A stretch of 64,000 nt of DNA from Adiantum capillus-veneris (GCA_014529385.2 CM043953.1:113399549-113463548); one strand, 5' to 3'. Counted from the first letter of the stretch, positions 10,719 to 21,471 are shown. Translations and numbers: made by a program. Notes: generated by a model not told the origin, from the sequence alone.

Positions 10719-13700
10719 TTGTCAGCTCAAGGTGTCAAGTTTGATGAACCTGTTAGAGCTATGTTCCTGTTGATCACATTGCCGGAAAGTTGGGACACTT
10801 TTCGCACATCTTTTAGTAATTCTGCACCTCCAGATGGTTTGAACATAGCAGGTGTAGAAGGAAGTCTGCTTACTGAAGAAACCAATAGAAAGACAATGGA
10901 CAAAGGCAAAGGAACAGCCTTAGTTGTCAGGGGAAGGACCAAAGAAAAGTACAAAGGTGGAAAGAGGAATCAGTCTCGTAGCAAGTCCCGCAGTGCTAAA
11001 GGCAAGAGTGACATAGAATGCTACCATTGTGGCAAGAAGGGTCACATGAAAAGAGACTGCAGAGAATGGAAAGCAGAAAAAGGCAAAGAGAAAGCTGAAG
11101 ACCATGGTGAGAAGAACAAGTCCTCAGTGAAGATTCAAGAAATAAATGTGACAAACACTGTTGCAGAGAATGACAGTCTAGTGTCAGGAGACATCTACTT
11201 CTTGAAGAATACAATGGACTCAGCTCTTCTTACAGCATCTGATGGAAATGCACTGAGTGACTGGATTATAAACTCAGGGGCATCACTTCATGTGTCTCCA
11301 AACAAGGAGTGGTTTACCTCTTATGTGACCACTAAAGATCATGTTCGGCTAGGCAATGGGCAGACATGCGAGATCTTAGGTGTTGGAGATGTTCAATTGA
11401 AGTTTCAGAATGGCTCTTCTTTCACGCTGAAGAATGTGAGACATGTTCCCGCAATTACAAAGAGCTTGATCAGCACAGGTTTACTTGATGATGCTGGCTA
11501 CGTCACCACTTTTGGACAGAACATGTGGAAGATATCCAAGGGTTCTATGACAGTAGCACATGGAGTAAAGTCTGGAGGACTTTACATGATTTATGTATCA
11601 AATGTCTCTAAAAATGTAATCAATGTAACCGAGCAGCCGAATGTTTCTTTGTGGCATAGCCGGTTAGGACATATGTCCAAGAAGGGAATGGAAATCTTGT
11701 CTCATTCTGGTTATTTGCCTGGCTTTTCATTTAATGATTTTGAATTCTGTGAACATTGTCTGTATGGTAAGCAAACACAACAGCCACATAAGCATAGAAG
11801 CAGTAGAAGAGATACACAGTTGACACTTGTTCATAGTGATTTGTGTGGACCTATGCCTAACCTATCTCTAGGGGGAGCTTCTTACTTTATGACATTTATA
11901 GATGATTACTCGAGGAAAGTATGGGTTTACTTTCTCAAGCACAAGGATGAAGCGTTTAGTGTTTTCAAAACGTTTGTGACACTTGTTGAGAATCAGAGTG
12001 GCAAGAAGCTTAAATGCTTACGCACTGACAATGGTGGAGAGTATGTTTCAAAGGCCTTTCAGGACTTTTGTGAGTCAAAAGGAATAAAACGTGAACTTAC
12101 TTCTCCTTACAATCCTCCTCAAAATGGTGTTGCTGAGAGGATGAATAGGACCATACAAGAGAAGGTCAGAAGTATGTTGTCTAATGCACAACTGCCAAAT
12201 GGGTTTTGGGCTGAAGCTGTATCAACAGCTGTTCATCTTGTAAATAGATCTCCTAGCAAGGTTTTGCAGAAGGATTCAGTGCCAGAGATGGTATGGTCAT
12301 GCAAAATGCCCTCATACAAGCATCTCAGAGTCTTTGGCTGTGAGGCATATACTCACGTTCCAAAGGAATTTAGGAACAAACTTGAGCCAAAGAGTAGAAA
12401 GTGCATCTTTCTAGGCTATGGTAATTCTGGTGAGATGGGGTACAGACTTTGGGATCCCGAATCCAGAAAGGTTGTCCGCAGCAATGATGTTCACTTTAAT
12501 GAAGCCAAATATCATTCTAAACCAGAGAAAGTTGAGGAGATTAGAAGAGTTGTCTCCCAAGAAGATGGACCTGCACGTGCAAGACAAAATGTCAGGGCTC
12601 AAGAGGAGCAAGGACAGGATAGATTGGAACCACAGGTTGTGGCTGAGCCTGAGCCTGAGCCACCTATTGTGCGTAGATCTGGACATGTCACGCGACCTCC
12701 TGATAGGTTTGTTCCATCTATGAATTATGTCATGTTGATTGATTGCAATGAGCCTTCATGCTACAAGGAAGCAATGCAAATGAAGGACTCCTGGAATTGG
12801 CAATTGGCCATGCAATCAGAGATGACAGCTCTGCATAAAAACCAGACATGGAAGCTAGTTAAATTACCACGGGGCAAAAAGGCTCTACCTTGTAAATGGG
12901 TTTACAGGTATAAGATCACCGCTCATGATAGTCAGCCAAAGTACAAAGCAAGGCTTGTTGCCAAGGGCTTTAAGCAAGAACAAGGCATTGACTTTGATGA
13001 AGTCTTCTCTCCGGTGGTCAAAATGACTACATTGAGATGCTTTCTTGCATTGGTTGCCATATTAGATTTGGTGTTGCACCAAATGGATGTCAAGACAGCG
13101 TTCTTGCATGGTGATTTAGATGTGGAAATTTACATGCAGCAGCCAGAAGGGTTTGTTGAGAAAGGCAAGGAAGATTGGGTATGCCAGTTGTTAAAGAGTC
13201 TTTATGGTTTAAAACAATCACCGAGGGCATGGTACCATAAATTCCACAAGTTTATGCTTTCTCAAGGCTACAAACGTAGTGAGTTCGATCACTGTCTATA
13301 TACAAAGAAGGCTAAGGATGGTAGTTGGCTAATCCTTATTTTGTATGTGGATGACATGTTGATTGCTGGCAAGCACTTGGAAGAAATTTCAGCTTTGAAG
13401 TCAAAGATGGCAAAATCGTTTGACATGAAAGACATGGGTGAGGCAAGTCATATACTTGGTATGCGCATTGAGAGAGACAGATCAAAGAAATTGATTTGGT
13501 TATCTCAAACAAAGTATATTGACAAGGTTTTGCAACGTTTCAATATGGAGAAGGGAAAGGCACTGAGTGTTCCATTGCCACCATATGTGAAACTTAGCAA
13601 ACAAGATTGTCCTGTTTCTGAGGAAGAACAGTCTGAAATGGATAAGATTCCATATGCGTCTGCAGTGGGTAGTTTGATGTATGCAATGATTGCTACTCGC

Positions 13701-14255
13701 CCAGACATTGCATTTGCAGTGGGAGTAGTATGTCGATACATGTCAAACCCAGGCAAGAAACATTGGGAGACAGTGAAAGGAATATTGAGATACCTGAAAG
13801 CTACAAAGAGTATGCGTATATGCTATGGGAGTCAGGAGCTAAGTGTAAAGGGTTTTACAGACTCAGATTATGCAGGTGACTTAGACAACCGAAGGTCTAC
13901 GTCAGGGTATGTCTTTACATTGGCTGGTGGAGCAGTATCATGGCGTTCTAGATTACAAGAGGCATGCAAAGAATCAATTTGGCTTAATCGACTAGTAACA
14001 GATTTGGGAATCAAAGAAGAGATGCCTGTGTTATATTGTGATAGTCAAAATGCTATACAATTGGCTCGCAATCCAGTTTATCACTCAAAGACAAAGCATG
14101 TGGATGTGAAGTATCATTTCATGAGGGAAATGCTCGAGGATAAGCAACTTCAGCTTGTCAAAGTTCACACCACAGAAAATCCTGCTGATCTACTTACAAA
14201 AGGACTTCCCTCAGAGAGCTTTGCGCATTTTTGCAAGCAGTTAGGTGTAGGGTAG
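10719..14255 (+). pseudogene. Copia-1 gag C-terminus and pol (protease-integrase-RT-RNase H)
   Basis: 1178 open codons in frame with gag. Numbered from 10719: CCHC zinc knuckle C101-C104-H109-C114; protease motif reading INSGAS with Asn at residue 185 in place of the catalytic Asp (codon AAC, 11271-11273); integrase HHCC from about H313, then D374, D437 and E473 (35 residues between the last two, a DD35E core); RT with YVDD at 876-879; RNase H with first Asp near 1048. About 16 residues that normally carry the SxxEAEY catalytic Glu are missing between SWRSRLQ and EACKES (near 13959), although the frame is kept. Integrase and RT look intact. Processing and RNase H should fail. Confidence 0.94.
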
Positions 14256-14330
14256 TACACCACTTCTCTACATCTCTTGTATATTGGCTTGTATAGTAGC
14301 TTCTCTCACACTTAAAGTACCACATTGGAC

Positions 14331-14344
14331 TTTAAGTGGGAGGT
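14331..14344 (+). promoter_or_regulatory. Copia-1 polypurine tract
   Basis: TTTAAGTGGGAGGT abuts the 3' LTR; the purine-rich core AAGTGGGAGG would prime plus-strand synthesis. Confidence 0.85.
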
Positions 14345-14536
14345 TGTTGGGGTATAAAGCCCAATGTGGTCGCCCAGGTAAGTGGGCGGGCCGCCAGGTA
14401 TGTACACATATTCTTTTGTTAAAACCTAATAAGAACTCACTATGCTCTACACATTACAGTAGAGCGAGTTCACCATATCGTCGTGCTCTTCTTCTCGCAC
14501 TCTCTCTCGCGTCGCACTTCCGCTCGTACTCCTTCA
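14345..14536 (+). repeat. Copia-1 3' LTR
   Basis: 192 bp, one difference from the 5' LTR; followed by CATCT (14537-14541), the right copy of the target-site duplication. Confidence 0.95.
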
Positions 14537-14541
14537 CATCT

Positions 14542-15836
14542 CCCATCTCGTAAGCTTGTATTCCTAGCTCGGTGGCCAACTCTGTGGATATGAAATTGTG
14601 AGTAGAACCAGGGTCAAAGAGAATAAAAGCATCATGTTCTCTTACCTTTCCCCAAGCATGGCATAGAGGAGATCCTTTGTGGTGAGTTTCCTCCTCTTCG
14701 ATTTTGACCAAGGTAGCTCTAGGAGGTTCATGGTGGGTGTTCTTTTGGGGACAAGCACGGTACGCATGCCCTTGCTCGCCGCACTTGAAACAACGGTTAT
14801 CCTTGCGATAACTCTCAAGATCTTTAGGAGAGAGTTTGTTTTTGCCTTTGTAAACTCCCTTCTCTTTAGCTTTGTTGGAATTACCCTTAGGAGACTTTTG
14901 GACATTGTCCTTTCCCTTAGGCTCATTGAACCCTTGTTTTCCATGGGCTTAGAATTTCTCTTAGCCCTTGTTTGGAAATTGATTTGAGATGCCACCATAG
15001 TATGGTGTATAACCGCCGATATTGTGCGTGGCCTTTGGGATTTGACATACTCCACCATTTCTTCAGTTAAGCCCGTAAAAAATTGTTATTTTTTCTCTCC
15101 AAAATCCATCTTTTTGAAGACAGTGGCTTTGAGATATAAGTCCCAAAACTTGTCTACATATTTATGAATGGATTCGTAGGGAGAGAGCTTCAAGCTTCGC
15201 CATTCGGTGAGTACTTTGTCTTTGGCATCGGTGGCCAAAAACTGCTTCATAATGAAAGCTCTTAAAGCTTTCCATGTTCGTGGAGCTTCACCGTTGGACC
15301 GTAGGATAGACCACCATTTCCTGCCGGACTTTTGAAAGTGTATAGGTACATAGTGTAGCTTAGAGGACTCCGTAATGCCCTCATCTCCAAACGCCGCATG
15401 GAATTGTTGGATAAAGGCCAAGACTTTGTCCGTAGCACCAAAGGTGCCATCGTAGGTAAGGAAAGAGATGCTCTTTCCTCCCTCTTTGAACTTCTTGACC
15501 TTGGATGACCTCTTCCACGCGGCATAGGATTTCCTATGGCCTCTTCTTTTCGATGGTTCAAAAGTTGCACCATCGCTTTCTTCACAAGATGAACAATTCG
15601 AGGAAGATGAAGAAGAGGGTGATCTCTTTCTTGACTTGATCTTCTTTGTCTGCAGCATCACTTTCATAAGAGGAAGAGGATGAAGAAGATGGAGAAGAGG
15701 GTGTCATCTTTCTCGCCTTTTTCTTCTCTTGCCTTTTGTCATCCCTCTTTGAATTATGGTGTGGATAAGTGTGCGATGGTCTTCTCCGTTTTGGAGGTGA
15801 TGGAGAGCGTTTAGCCCGCCCTCTTCGTGGAGCCAT
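14542..15836 (-). pseudogene. G1 gag C-terminal two thirds and protease N-terminus
   Basis: Minus strand. A basic, Ser-rich start (MAPRRGRAKRSPSPPKRR at 15836) leads into a retrotransposon gag domain: FIQQFHAAFGD, GRKWWSILRSNGEAPRTWKA, FIMKQFLATDAKDKVLTEWR and LSPYESIHKYVDKFWDL. A CCHC knuckle (CFKCGEQGHAYRAC, around 14755-14800) follows in another frame, then the protease active site DPGSTHNFIS near 14600 with DPG where DSG or DTG is usual. The protein is spread over three frames, so frameshifts are present near 15640 and 15060. It ends at the Copia-1 insertion. Gag would assemble particles and the protease would cleave them. Confidence 0.85.
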
Positions 15837-16060
15837 CTCCGCTGAGGTGGCAATAGACTCACTTTTTTCTCGTTCCTTCGATGGGGGCTCTTGAGTTCTC
15901 CTTTGGGAAGGAGATGCATCATCAAGAAGAAAATTTTTGAGCCCTTAGTATGGATCCTCTTCTTCTTCCTGAATCGGAGAGAGACATCTTTTGGGAGTCT
16001 TGGCTTCCTAGGTACTCTCTCGTCATGGTGGGGAGTTTGGAGAATCCAATGAGCACGAAG
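15837..16060 (-). pseudogene. G1 gag inter-domain segment, decayed
   Basis: Joins the gag start (16219) to the basic region at 15836 on the minus strand. Short open pieces (for example SLSDSGRRRGSILRAQKF) occur in shifted frames, consistent with a broken gag. Confidence 0.5.
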
Positions 16061-16219
16061 CTACTGTTGCACTTCACTTTGGAGGGATGGATTGCCCATG
16101 GCTTGTTGAAGCCTAGAAACAAGGTAGTTAACAAGCATAGGGGCATCATTAGTAGCCTGCTCATTAGCAAAATCAAAGTTATCAACATTAATTTCACTCT
16201 CTTTACTGTTGTCAGCCAT
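16061..16219 (-). pseudogene. G1 gag N-terminus
   Basis: An ATG at 16219 opens a 52-codon frame (MADNSKESEINVDNFDFANE, then LVSRLQQAMGNPSLQSEVQQ) that stops at 16061. Position and the acidic, Asn-rich start fit a gypsy gag start. The stop separates it from the rest of gag. Confidence 0.6.
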
Positions 16220-16545
16220 TCTAACAACATTTAGCTGTAAACTTTTAGGTGTACTTTGGCACTTTAAGCCCTAGTTGCTACTCCTCTTTACCCCTTTAGA
16301 AAAAGCACTCAAGCTACTGTATCCATGGCTCAAATACCATTAATTGCAAGGAATAGAAGAGAGGGTCGTTCAAAACCAAAACAACACCGGCTCCTGTCAA
16401 GCTTCTAATAGCTCAATAGTGGTTAAGCCATAGGCAAGCCCCGTAGGACTCCACTATTAAGACCATAGATCTCGACGATGATGCCCCATTATCTGCACGA
16501 AGGTAGGCACACTGCAAAGCTGAAAAATCCCTATTCTACTTACTC
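16220..16545 (-). other. G1 leader, proximal part
   Basis: Leader between gag ATG and the Copia-2 insertion point; continues at 19851-19920. No coding signal. Confidence 0.6.
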
Positions 16546-16550
16546 ATTTG

Positions 16551-16778
16551 TGTTACCATATACATGTGGTAGTGATGTGTGTGAACACACTAGGACTTCT
16601 GGGGCATTTTCCCCCCTCTTTAGGAGGTTTTCCCCCCCAAGCATTGTATATACGCCCATCACTCTAGGGCTATCTATCTTTCCATTTCACACTAAGTAAC
16701 ACACTCTCTATTGTGTGCCTTGAGCTTCCTTCATCTTCTCCAAGCTGTGTGCGTTTCTCTGCAACCCTAATTCCAACA
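16551..16778 (+). repeat. Copia-2 5' LTR
   Basis: 228 bp, TGTTACCATATACATG to TTCCAACA. Its reverse complement matches the Copia-3 LTRs. It differs from the Copia-2 3' LTR by several substitutions and small indels in C/T runs. Confidence 0.94.
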
Positions 16779-16780
16779 AT

Positions 16781-16792
16781 TGGTATGAGAGC
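16781..16792 (+). promoter_or_regulatory. Copia-2 primer-binding site (variant)
   Basis: TGGTATGAGAGC, two bases after the LTR. It has G where the initiator tRNA-Met complement has C; the G1 element has the same variant. Confidence 0.85.
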
Positions 16793-17060
16793 AGGTTACG
16801 TCCTCTCGGGCTTAATCGCCAGCTGCTCCAGCACATGCCTACTCACTTTCTACGATTACACTGAAATGTGGCGAGCCTTTGCAGGTCGACAAATATTTCG
16901 GGAGTGCTCGTAGAGCTTAGTCTGCTCAGATTTTTGATTCGCGCTCATTTCGGCCTCCGTTTCCACTATAGGCAGGTCTACACAGGCAATTTGGTCATTT
17001 TGTGCAGAATTTCTGTTAGTGCCGATTTCTGCATAACAGGTGCCTTACAGTCTTCTATGG
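16793..17060 (+). other. Copia-2 leader up to the internal deletion
   Basis: Matches the Copia-3 leader (reverse complement of about 59310-59590), with shared phrases such as GCGCTCATTTCGGCCTCCG-like text and GGTGCCTTA. The match ends near GGTTTGTG (about 17065), where integrase sequence begins: this is the deletion junction. Confidence 0.75.
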
Positions 17061-17065
17061 TTTGT

Positions 17066-19545
17066 GATGCATGGGTATTTCCGCTTAAAGCAAAGTCCGA
17101 AGTTTTTATGTGCTTCAAACAATTTCTGGCTATGGCTGAAAATGTCTCAAAATGTACTATGTGCACCCTCCGTTCCGATCGAGGGGGGGGAGTATATGTC
17201 CCATGAATTCAATGCATTTCTAGCTAGTCATGGGATAAAACACCAATGTACAGTGCCTTATACACTCAACTTTAACCATGCTTGATAAGCAGGTCACTTA
17301 CGGAAATGGTACGATGTATGGTCAAAAGTCAAGCTTTGCCGCATTCTTTTTGGCTTGAGGCCATCATGTGTGCCACTTATGTACTAAACAGGTGTCCTAC
17401 AAAAGCTTTGCAGTCTATTACTCCCTATGAAGCATGGCATGATAGAAAACCTTCTATTGAGCACATGCGTGTTTTTGGCTGTTTGGCATATGCTTTGGTG
17501 CCACAAACACAGCGGATAAAATTGGATGATAAGGCTGTCAAATGTATTTTTGTTGGTTATAGTGTTGAAAGCAAAGGTTACAGGTTGTATCATCCGCAAA
17601 CAAAACGTATTCTGGTTTCTCGGGATGTAGTGTTTGTGAAAGATTCTGTTCAACCCTTGCTGTCATGCACTAGAGACAATAATGTAAGCTCACAGGACAT
17701 TTATGACACTTTGTTGCCTCTTTTCAGTGGTGGAAATACGAATGTAAGTTCCAATGAGGCAAATAAACAGCCTATGGGGGTTTCTGAAAATGTTCTAGAT
17801 CAGCCTATTACTGATGTAGATGTACATGATGTACTTGATGAGGAAAGGGCTGAAAATGAGCAGGCTAGAGGTATGCCAAAATGGCTAGTGCACACTTTGC
17901 GTGACAGTAAATTGGATGCACCTTTGTCTAGTCGTACTCTTTCAGGCTCTCGCCATGCATCTTATGCATCAGATTGTTATGCTTTGGCTGTGTCTAGCTT
18001 ACAAGATGTTGAGGAGCCTCTGACTTTTGATGAAGCACAAAATTCAGAAAATTGGATGGCTGCCATGCAATTAGAATATGATGCACTTATAGAAAATGAC
18101 ACATGGACTTTATGTGATTTGCCTCCTGGCAAAAAGGCCATTGGTACGAAATGGGTTTACAAGTTTAAACGCAAGCCGGATGGTGAGATCGATCGCCATA
18201 AGGCTTGACTTGTTGCAAACGGTTATGCACAGCAAAAAGGCATAGATTATGAAGAGACTTTTGCTCCCACTTGTTGTATGACCACTGTGCGGTTTCTATG
18301 TGCATTGGCATCTCATTTTGGTTGGGATGTACATCAATCAGACATTGTTACTGCTTTCTTGAATGGTGACATATTTGAGGAAGTTCATGTAATGCAGCCT
18401 CGCGGTTTTGTCATAAAAGGACAAGAGGACAAAGTGTGCAGATGTAAGAAGGCTTTGTATGGGTTGAAGTAATCTCCTAGTGCTTGGTATGAGAAAGCTG
18501 ACACTCATTTGGTCAAACGAGGCTATTCTAACAGTCCAACAGAAAGCACACATGTAAAGCGTGAGGGCGATATACTTCTCATCGTGGTTCTTTATGTCGA
18601 TGATTTGCTGATCACTGGACCAAATGAGAGACATATTGCTGAATTTAAGGCTGATTTGAATGCTACTTTCAAGGTGAAATATTTGGGACTGTTGCATCAT
18701 TACTTGGGTATACAATTTAAGCAGTGTGATGGTGCTATTGCCTTGTGTCAGAAAAGTTACATAGAGACATTGCTATGTAAGTTTGGACTTGAGGATTGCA
18801 AACCTATTGCCACTCCCATGGAAACAGGTTTGAAGTTGAGTCTACATGATGCTGGCGATCCTGCTGATATCACTTTTTACCAAACTGTTGTTGGCTACCT
18901 CATTTATGTATGCAACACGAGGCTCGATATTTAGTTTGCAGTCTCACAGGTCAGTAGATTTATACTATCAAGGGTCTAAGCATTGGCAGGCTGTCAAGAG
19001 GATTTTCCGCTACCTTAGTGGCACTTTACATCTTGTCTTGTTTTATCCCAAGGGGGGATCATTGCCGCCATACTTACATGCTTTTTCGGACTCAAATTGA
19101 GCTGGTTGTTTTGACACGGGAGTGTCCACAAGTGGTTTTTGTTTCATGCTTGGCAGTTCATGTATATCGTGGTTGAGCAAGAAGAAACCTACTGTGGCCA
19201 CTTTGAGTTGTGAGGCTGAGTACAGGGAAGTCTTCACAGCTACGGTTGAGTGTGTATGGCTCAGACGCCTTATGGCTAATTTGGGTGTTCGACAAGAAAC
19301 TGCCAACAATATCTACACTGACAGTCAGAGCGCATTGGCAGTTGCAAGGAACCCAGTTTTTCATGCTCGCAGAAAGCACATTGAGGTGCATTACCACTAT
19401 GTTAGGGAGAGGCTCATAGCAAGAGAGATAGCTTGGCTTATGTGCCAACACAGGACAACCTTGCAGATCTTTTCACAAAGGCGTTGTCTCGTGAGAAGCT
19501 TGAAGCTTTTTGCAAAGCTTTGGGCTTACTCCCCTTTGTGGACCG
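17066..19545 (+). pseudogene. Copia-2 pol remnant (integrase core to RNase H)
   Basis: Begins in the integrase core (AWVFPL homologue, then GGEYMSHEFNAFLASHGIKH) with a frameshift at a G8 run near 17185. The 17282-18208 frame covers the integrase C-terminus and linker. A TGA at 18206-18208 follows IDRHKA. RT continues at 18278 (TTVRFLCALASHFGWDVHQS), has TAA at about 18470 and reads LYVDDLLITGPN, so the YVDD box is intact. RNase H follows (SCEAEYREVF, IYTDSQSALAVARNPVFHAR) after a TAG near 18933 and a short deletion, and the end is frameshifted. Not functional. Confidence 0.88.
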
Positions 19546-19608
19546 ATCATGTCCTCAGGGCATGCACTTCCCTTTACTCATGTGCCAACTCTCATTCACC
19601 GCATCACT

Positions 19609-19620
19609 GTAGGGGGGATT
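19609..19620 (+). promoter_or_regulatory. Copia-2 polypurine tract
   Basis: GTAGGGGGGATT ends exactly where the 3' LTR starts. The same tract, inverted, adjoins the Copia-3 left LTR. Confidence 0.85.
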
Positions 19621-19845
19621 TGTTACCATATACATGTGGTAGTGATGTGTGTGAACACACTAGGACCGCCAGGGCATTTTCCCTCTTTAGGAGGTTTTTT
19701 CCCCCGAGCATTGTATATACGCCCATCACTCTAGGGCTATCTATCTTTCCATTGCACACTAAGTAACACATTCTCTATTGTGTGCCTTCAGCTTCCTTCG
19801 TCTTCTCCAAGCTGTGTGCGTTTCTCTGCAACCCTAATTCCAACA
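19621..19845 (+). repeat. Copia-2 3' LTR
   Basis: 225 bp, TGTTACCATATACATG to TTCCAACA, followed by ATTTG. Confidence 0.94.
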
Positions 19846-19920
19846 ATTTGCAATTTATAATAACAACCATTTATAGGTAGCTTGACGACCTCCCTTCTTG
19901 AGCAAGAAAAGAGAAACCTT

Positions 19921-19935
19921 GTGCTCTCATACCAA
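19921..19935 (-). promoter_or_regulatory. G1 primer-binding site
   Basis: On the minus strand TTGGTATGAGAGCAC adjoins the right LTR. It matches the initiator tRNA-Met complement with one change (G for C). It fixes the right LTR as the 5' LTR and the element as minus-strand. Confidence 0.85.
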
Positions 19936-21440
19936 TGTAACATTTAATGGCCTAGTAACTTGTGTGTAGCGGAAAATAGCATGAACATAGTGAGCATTTC
20001 ATTATGAATAGGTTCCTAATGAGCATAACAAGAGTGCTTGGGTGGAGAGAGAGAGCAACAAAAAGCATAACACCTAGTTAGATAGCATGAACAATGCTTC
20101 AAAAGAGAGAGAAATTAAGCTATTGACAACATTTGCAGACCGGATTTTCATGGAGCCGGTCCCCCCTCCAAAAGGCTTTGTATTATGGTTTCTCCCATCA
20201 AGAGAGACATTTTACAATACAACTCTTTGTGTTCCTTCAATACTAGCTAGTGCAACGAAGATGGAAGCTTCAAGCACTAAGCAAAACACTTATAAAACAC
20301 AACATCAATTCCCTCACGGTCTCAGACCCAAGACCTCACACACCTTCAAAGATGGTGAGAGCTAGCGAGGTATGAGAGTAGATTGAGAGGAAGGAGTAGT
20401 CTTACGAGAAAGATGTACATCTTGTCACATAATCACTCATACTAGCATAGATTAGTTTATTAATTAGCATGGTAGAGGCGATGAGCATGCATTGAAGCTT
20501 GGCTCTTGGTTGGATTTTCATCACAAAGCCAAGAGTTGTTGGTATAGGCCTCCCTTTTCACAAGCTTGGAGTAGGTGATAAGCTTTCCATTAAAGCTTGA
20601 GAAGGAGAGAGAGAGAGTCTTTTTGCTTCACACATGAGTTAGTGTGAGTGTGTATGCAATAATGCCTTTGAAAATCCAGCCCTCTCTCTCTCTCTCTCTC
20701 TCTCTCTCGGTCGACCCCTCTTGCTATTTGCTCTTGCTAGCACCTCAGTGGACCTCTCCCAGCTTAGCCAATGAAAGTTAAGTAGCATAAGTGATAGCCT
20801 TGTGACATGTGTCCCCCTTTTCCCTTTTGTGGGAGCTTTAGGTAATTATCTAATGCAACTAAACTCTCATTGGACCTCTTTGTCTCTTGGCCAATAGGAA
20901 TCAAGCAAGCCATTGGGTTGCTGAATGCTCATTGGACCCCTTGGGAGACAGTCCAATAGTCTTTCAGAGAGCTTAATTCTTGTTGGTTCTTTTATTAAGT
21001 ATTTTTAAATTAATTAAACTAGATTTACTCTAGCCTAATTCTCATTGGTCCACCTCCATAGCCATCCAATAGGTTTTGAGTATACCTTGTGGGCATATGG
21101 GCTAGGGAGCTGACATGTGTCCCTCATTCCCTGTGTGTAAAGGAGGCTTGTGAGTGTGTGTGTGTGTGTGTGTTTCTCTCTCATCCCCTACTTGCAAGGC
21201 TCGCCCCCCTCCTTTGTAGGAGTTTGTTAAGACTTTTTGGTACACACACAAAGCATCCAATTTCCCTAGTGTTTGACCTTTGGACACAGCCTTTGAATTT
21301 TGAAACCTTAGCATTTTGGAAGTCTTAATGGGCTGAACCTTAGGGTCTTTAAAGCCCTTTGTTGCACCTTGCTCTTTTGCAGATGGCTCCCCCTTTGGAT
21401 CACTATTTTCCCTTATTTGGATCCGTAATGTGACTAGTCA
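19936..21440 (-). repeat. G1 right LTR (5' LTR of the minus-strand element)
   Basis: Collinear with 3646-5349 but lacks the 195-bp duplication and the long poly(C). Contains (CT)n at 20682-20708 and (GT)n at 21153-21173. The end is taken as TAGTCA, where similarity with the left LTR stops. Confidence 0.87.
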
Positions 21441-21471
21441 TTGATATCATGCTAGGTTCAAAACCTATAAG

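Larger units (their letters stand above)
9038..14536 (+). mobile_element. Copia-1: young full-length Ty1/copia element (Tork/Tnt1-like)
   Basis: Complete structure: 192-bp LTR, PBS, 1.07-kb leader, gag-pol, polypurine tract, 192-bp LTR, CATCT target duplication. By eye the LTRs differ at a single base (T/C at the CCGCTAGG/CCGCCAGG site), so insertion is recent. The insertion split the G1 protease between codons that rejoin as [12 protein letters not shown]. The polyprotein is almost intact but has three lesions: an amber codon at 10716-10718, a protease Asp-to-Asn change, and an RNase H deletion near 13959. Confidence 0.96.
16551..19845 (+). mobile_element. Copia-2: internally deleted Ty1/copia element (family shared with Copia-3)
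   Basis: LTRs at 16551-16778 and 19621-19845, five-base target duplication ATTTG at 16546-16550 and 19846-19850. The internal region jumps from the leader (about 17060) straight into mid-integrase. About 2 kb of gag, protease and integrase N-terminus is missing compared with Copia-3. Several stops follow. It is a deletion derivative of the family represented more fully by Copia-3 at 54671-59829. Confidence 0.94.
3646..21440 (-). mobile_element. G1: chromovirus-type Ty3/gypsy retrotransposon, interrupted by two copia insertions
   Basis: On the minus strand the order is right LTR (5' LTR, 19936-21440), PBS, leader, gag, protease, reverse transcriptase, RNase H, integrase, chromodomain, left LTR (3' LTR, 3646-5349). 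Copia-1 and Copia-2 sit inside it. Removing Copia-1 plus one CATCT copy joins the G1 protease frame exactly. Without the insertions G1 is about 9 kb. Reading frames contain several stops and frameshifts, so it is an old, inactive copy. The bases flanking the two ends (GTAGC on the left, TTGAT on the right) do not match, so no target-site duplication was found. Confidence 0.9.

Noticed and set aside
16478-16913. Plus-strand ORFs across the Copia-2 LTR and leader
   Set aside because: LTR/leader translations, repeated in the other LTR (19122-19766 end); no protein domain.
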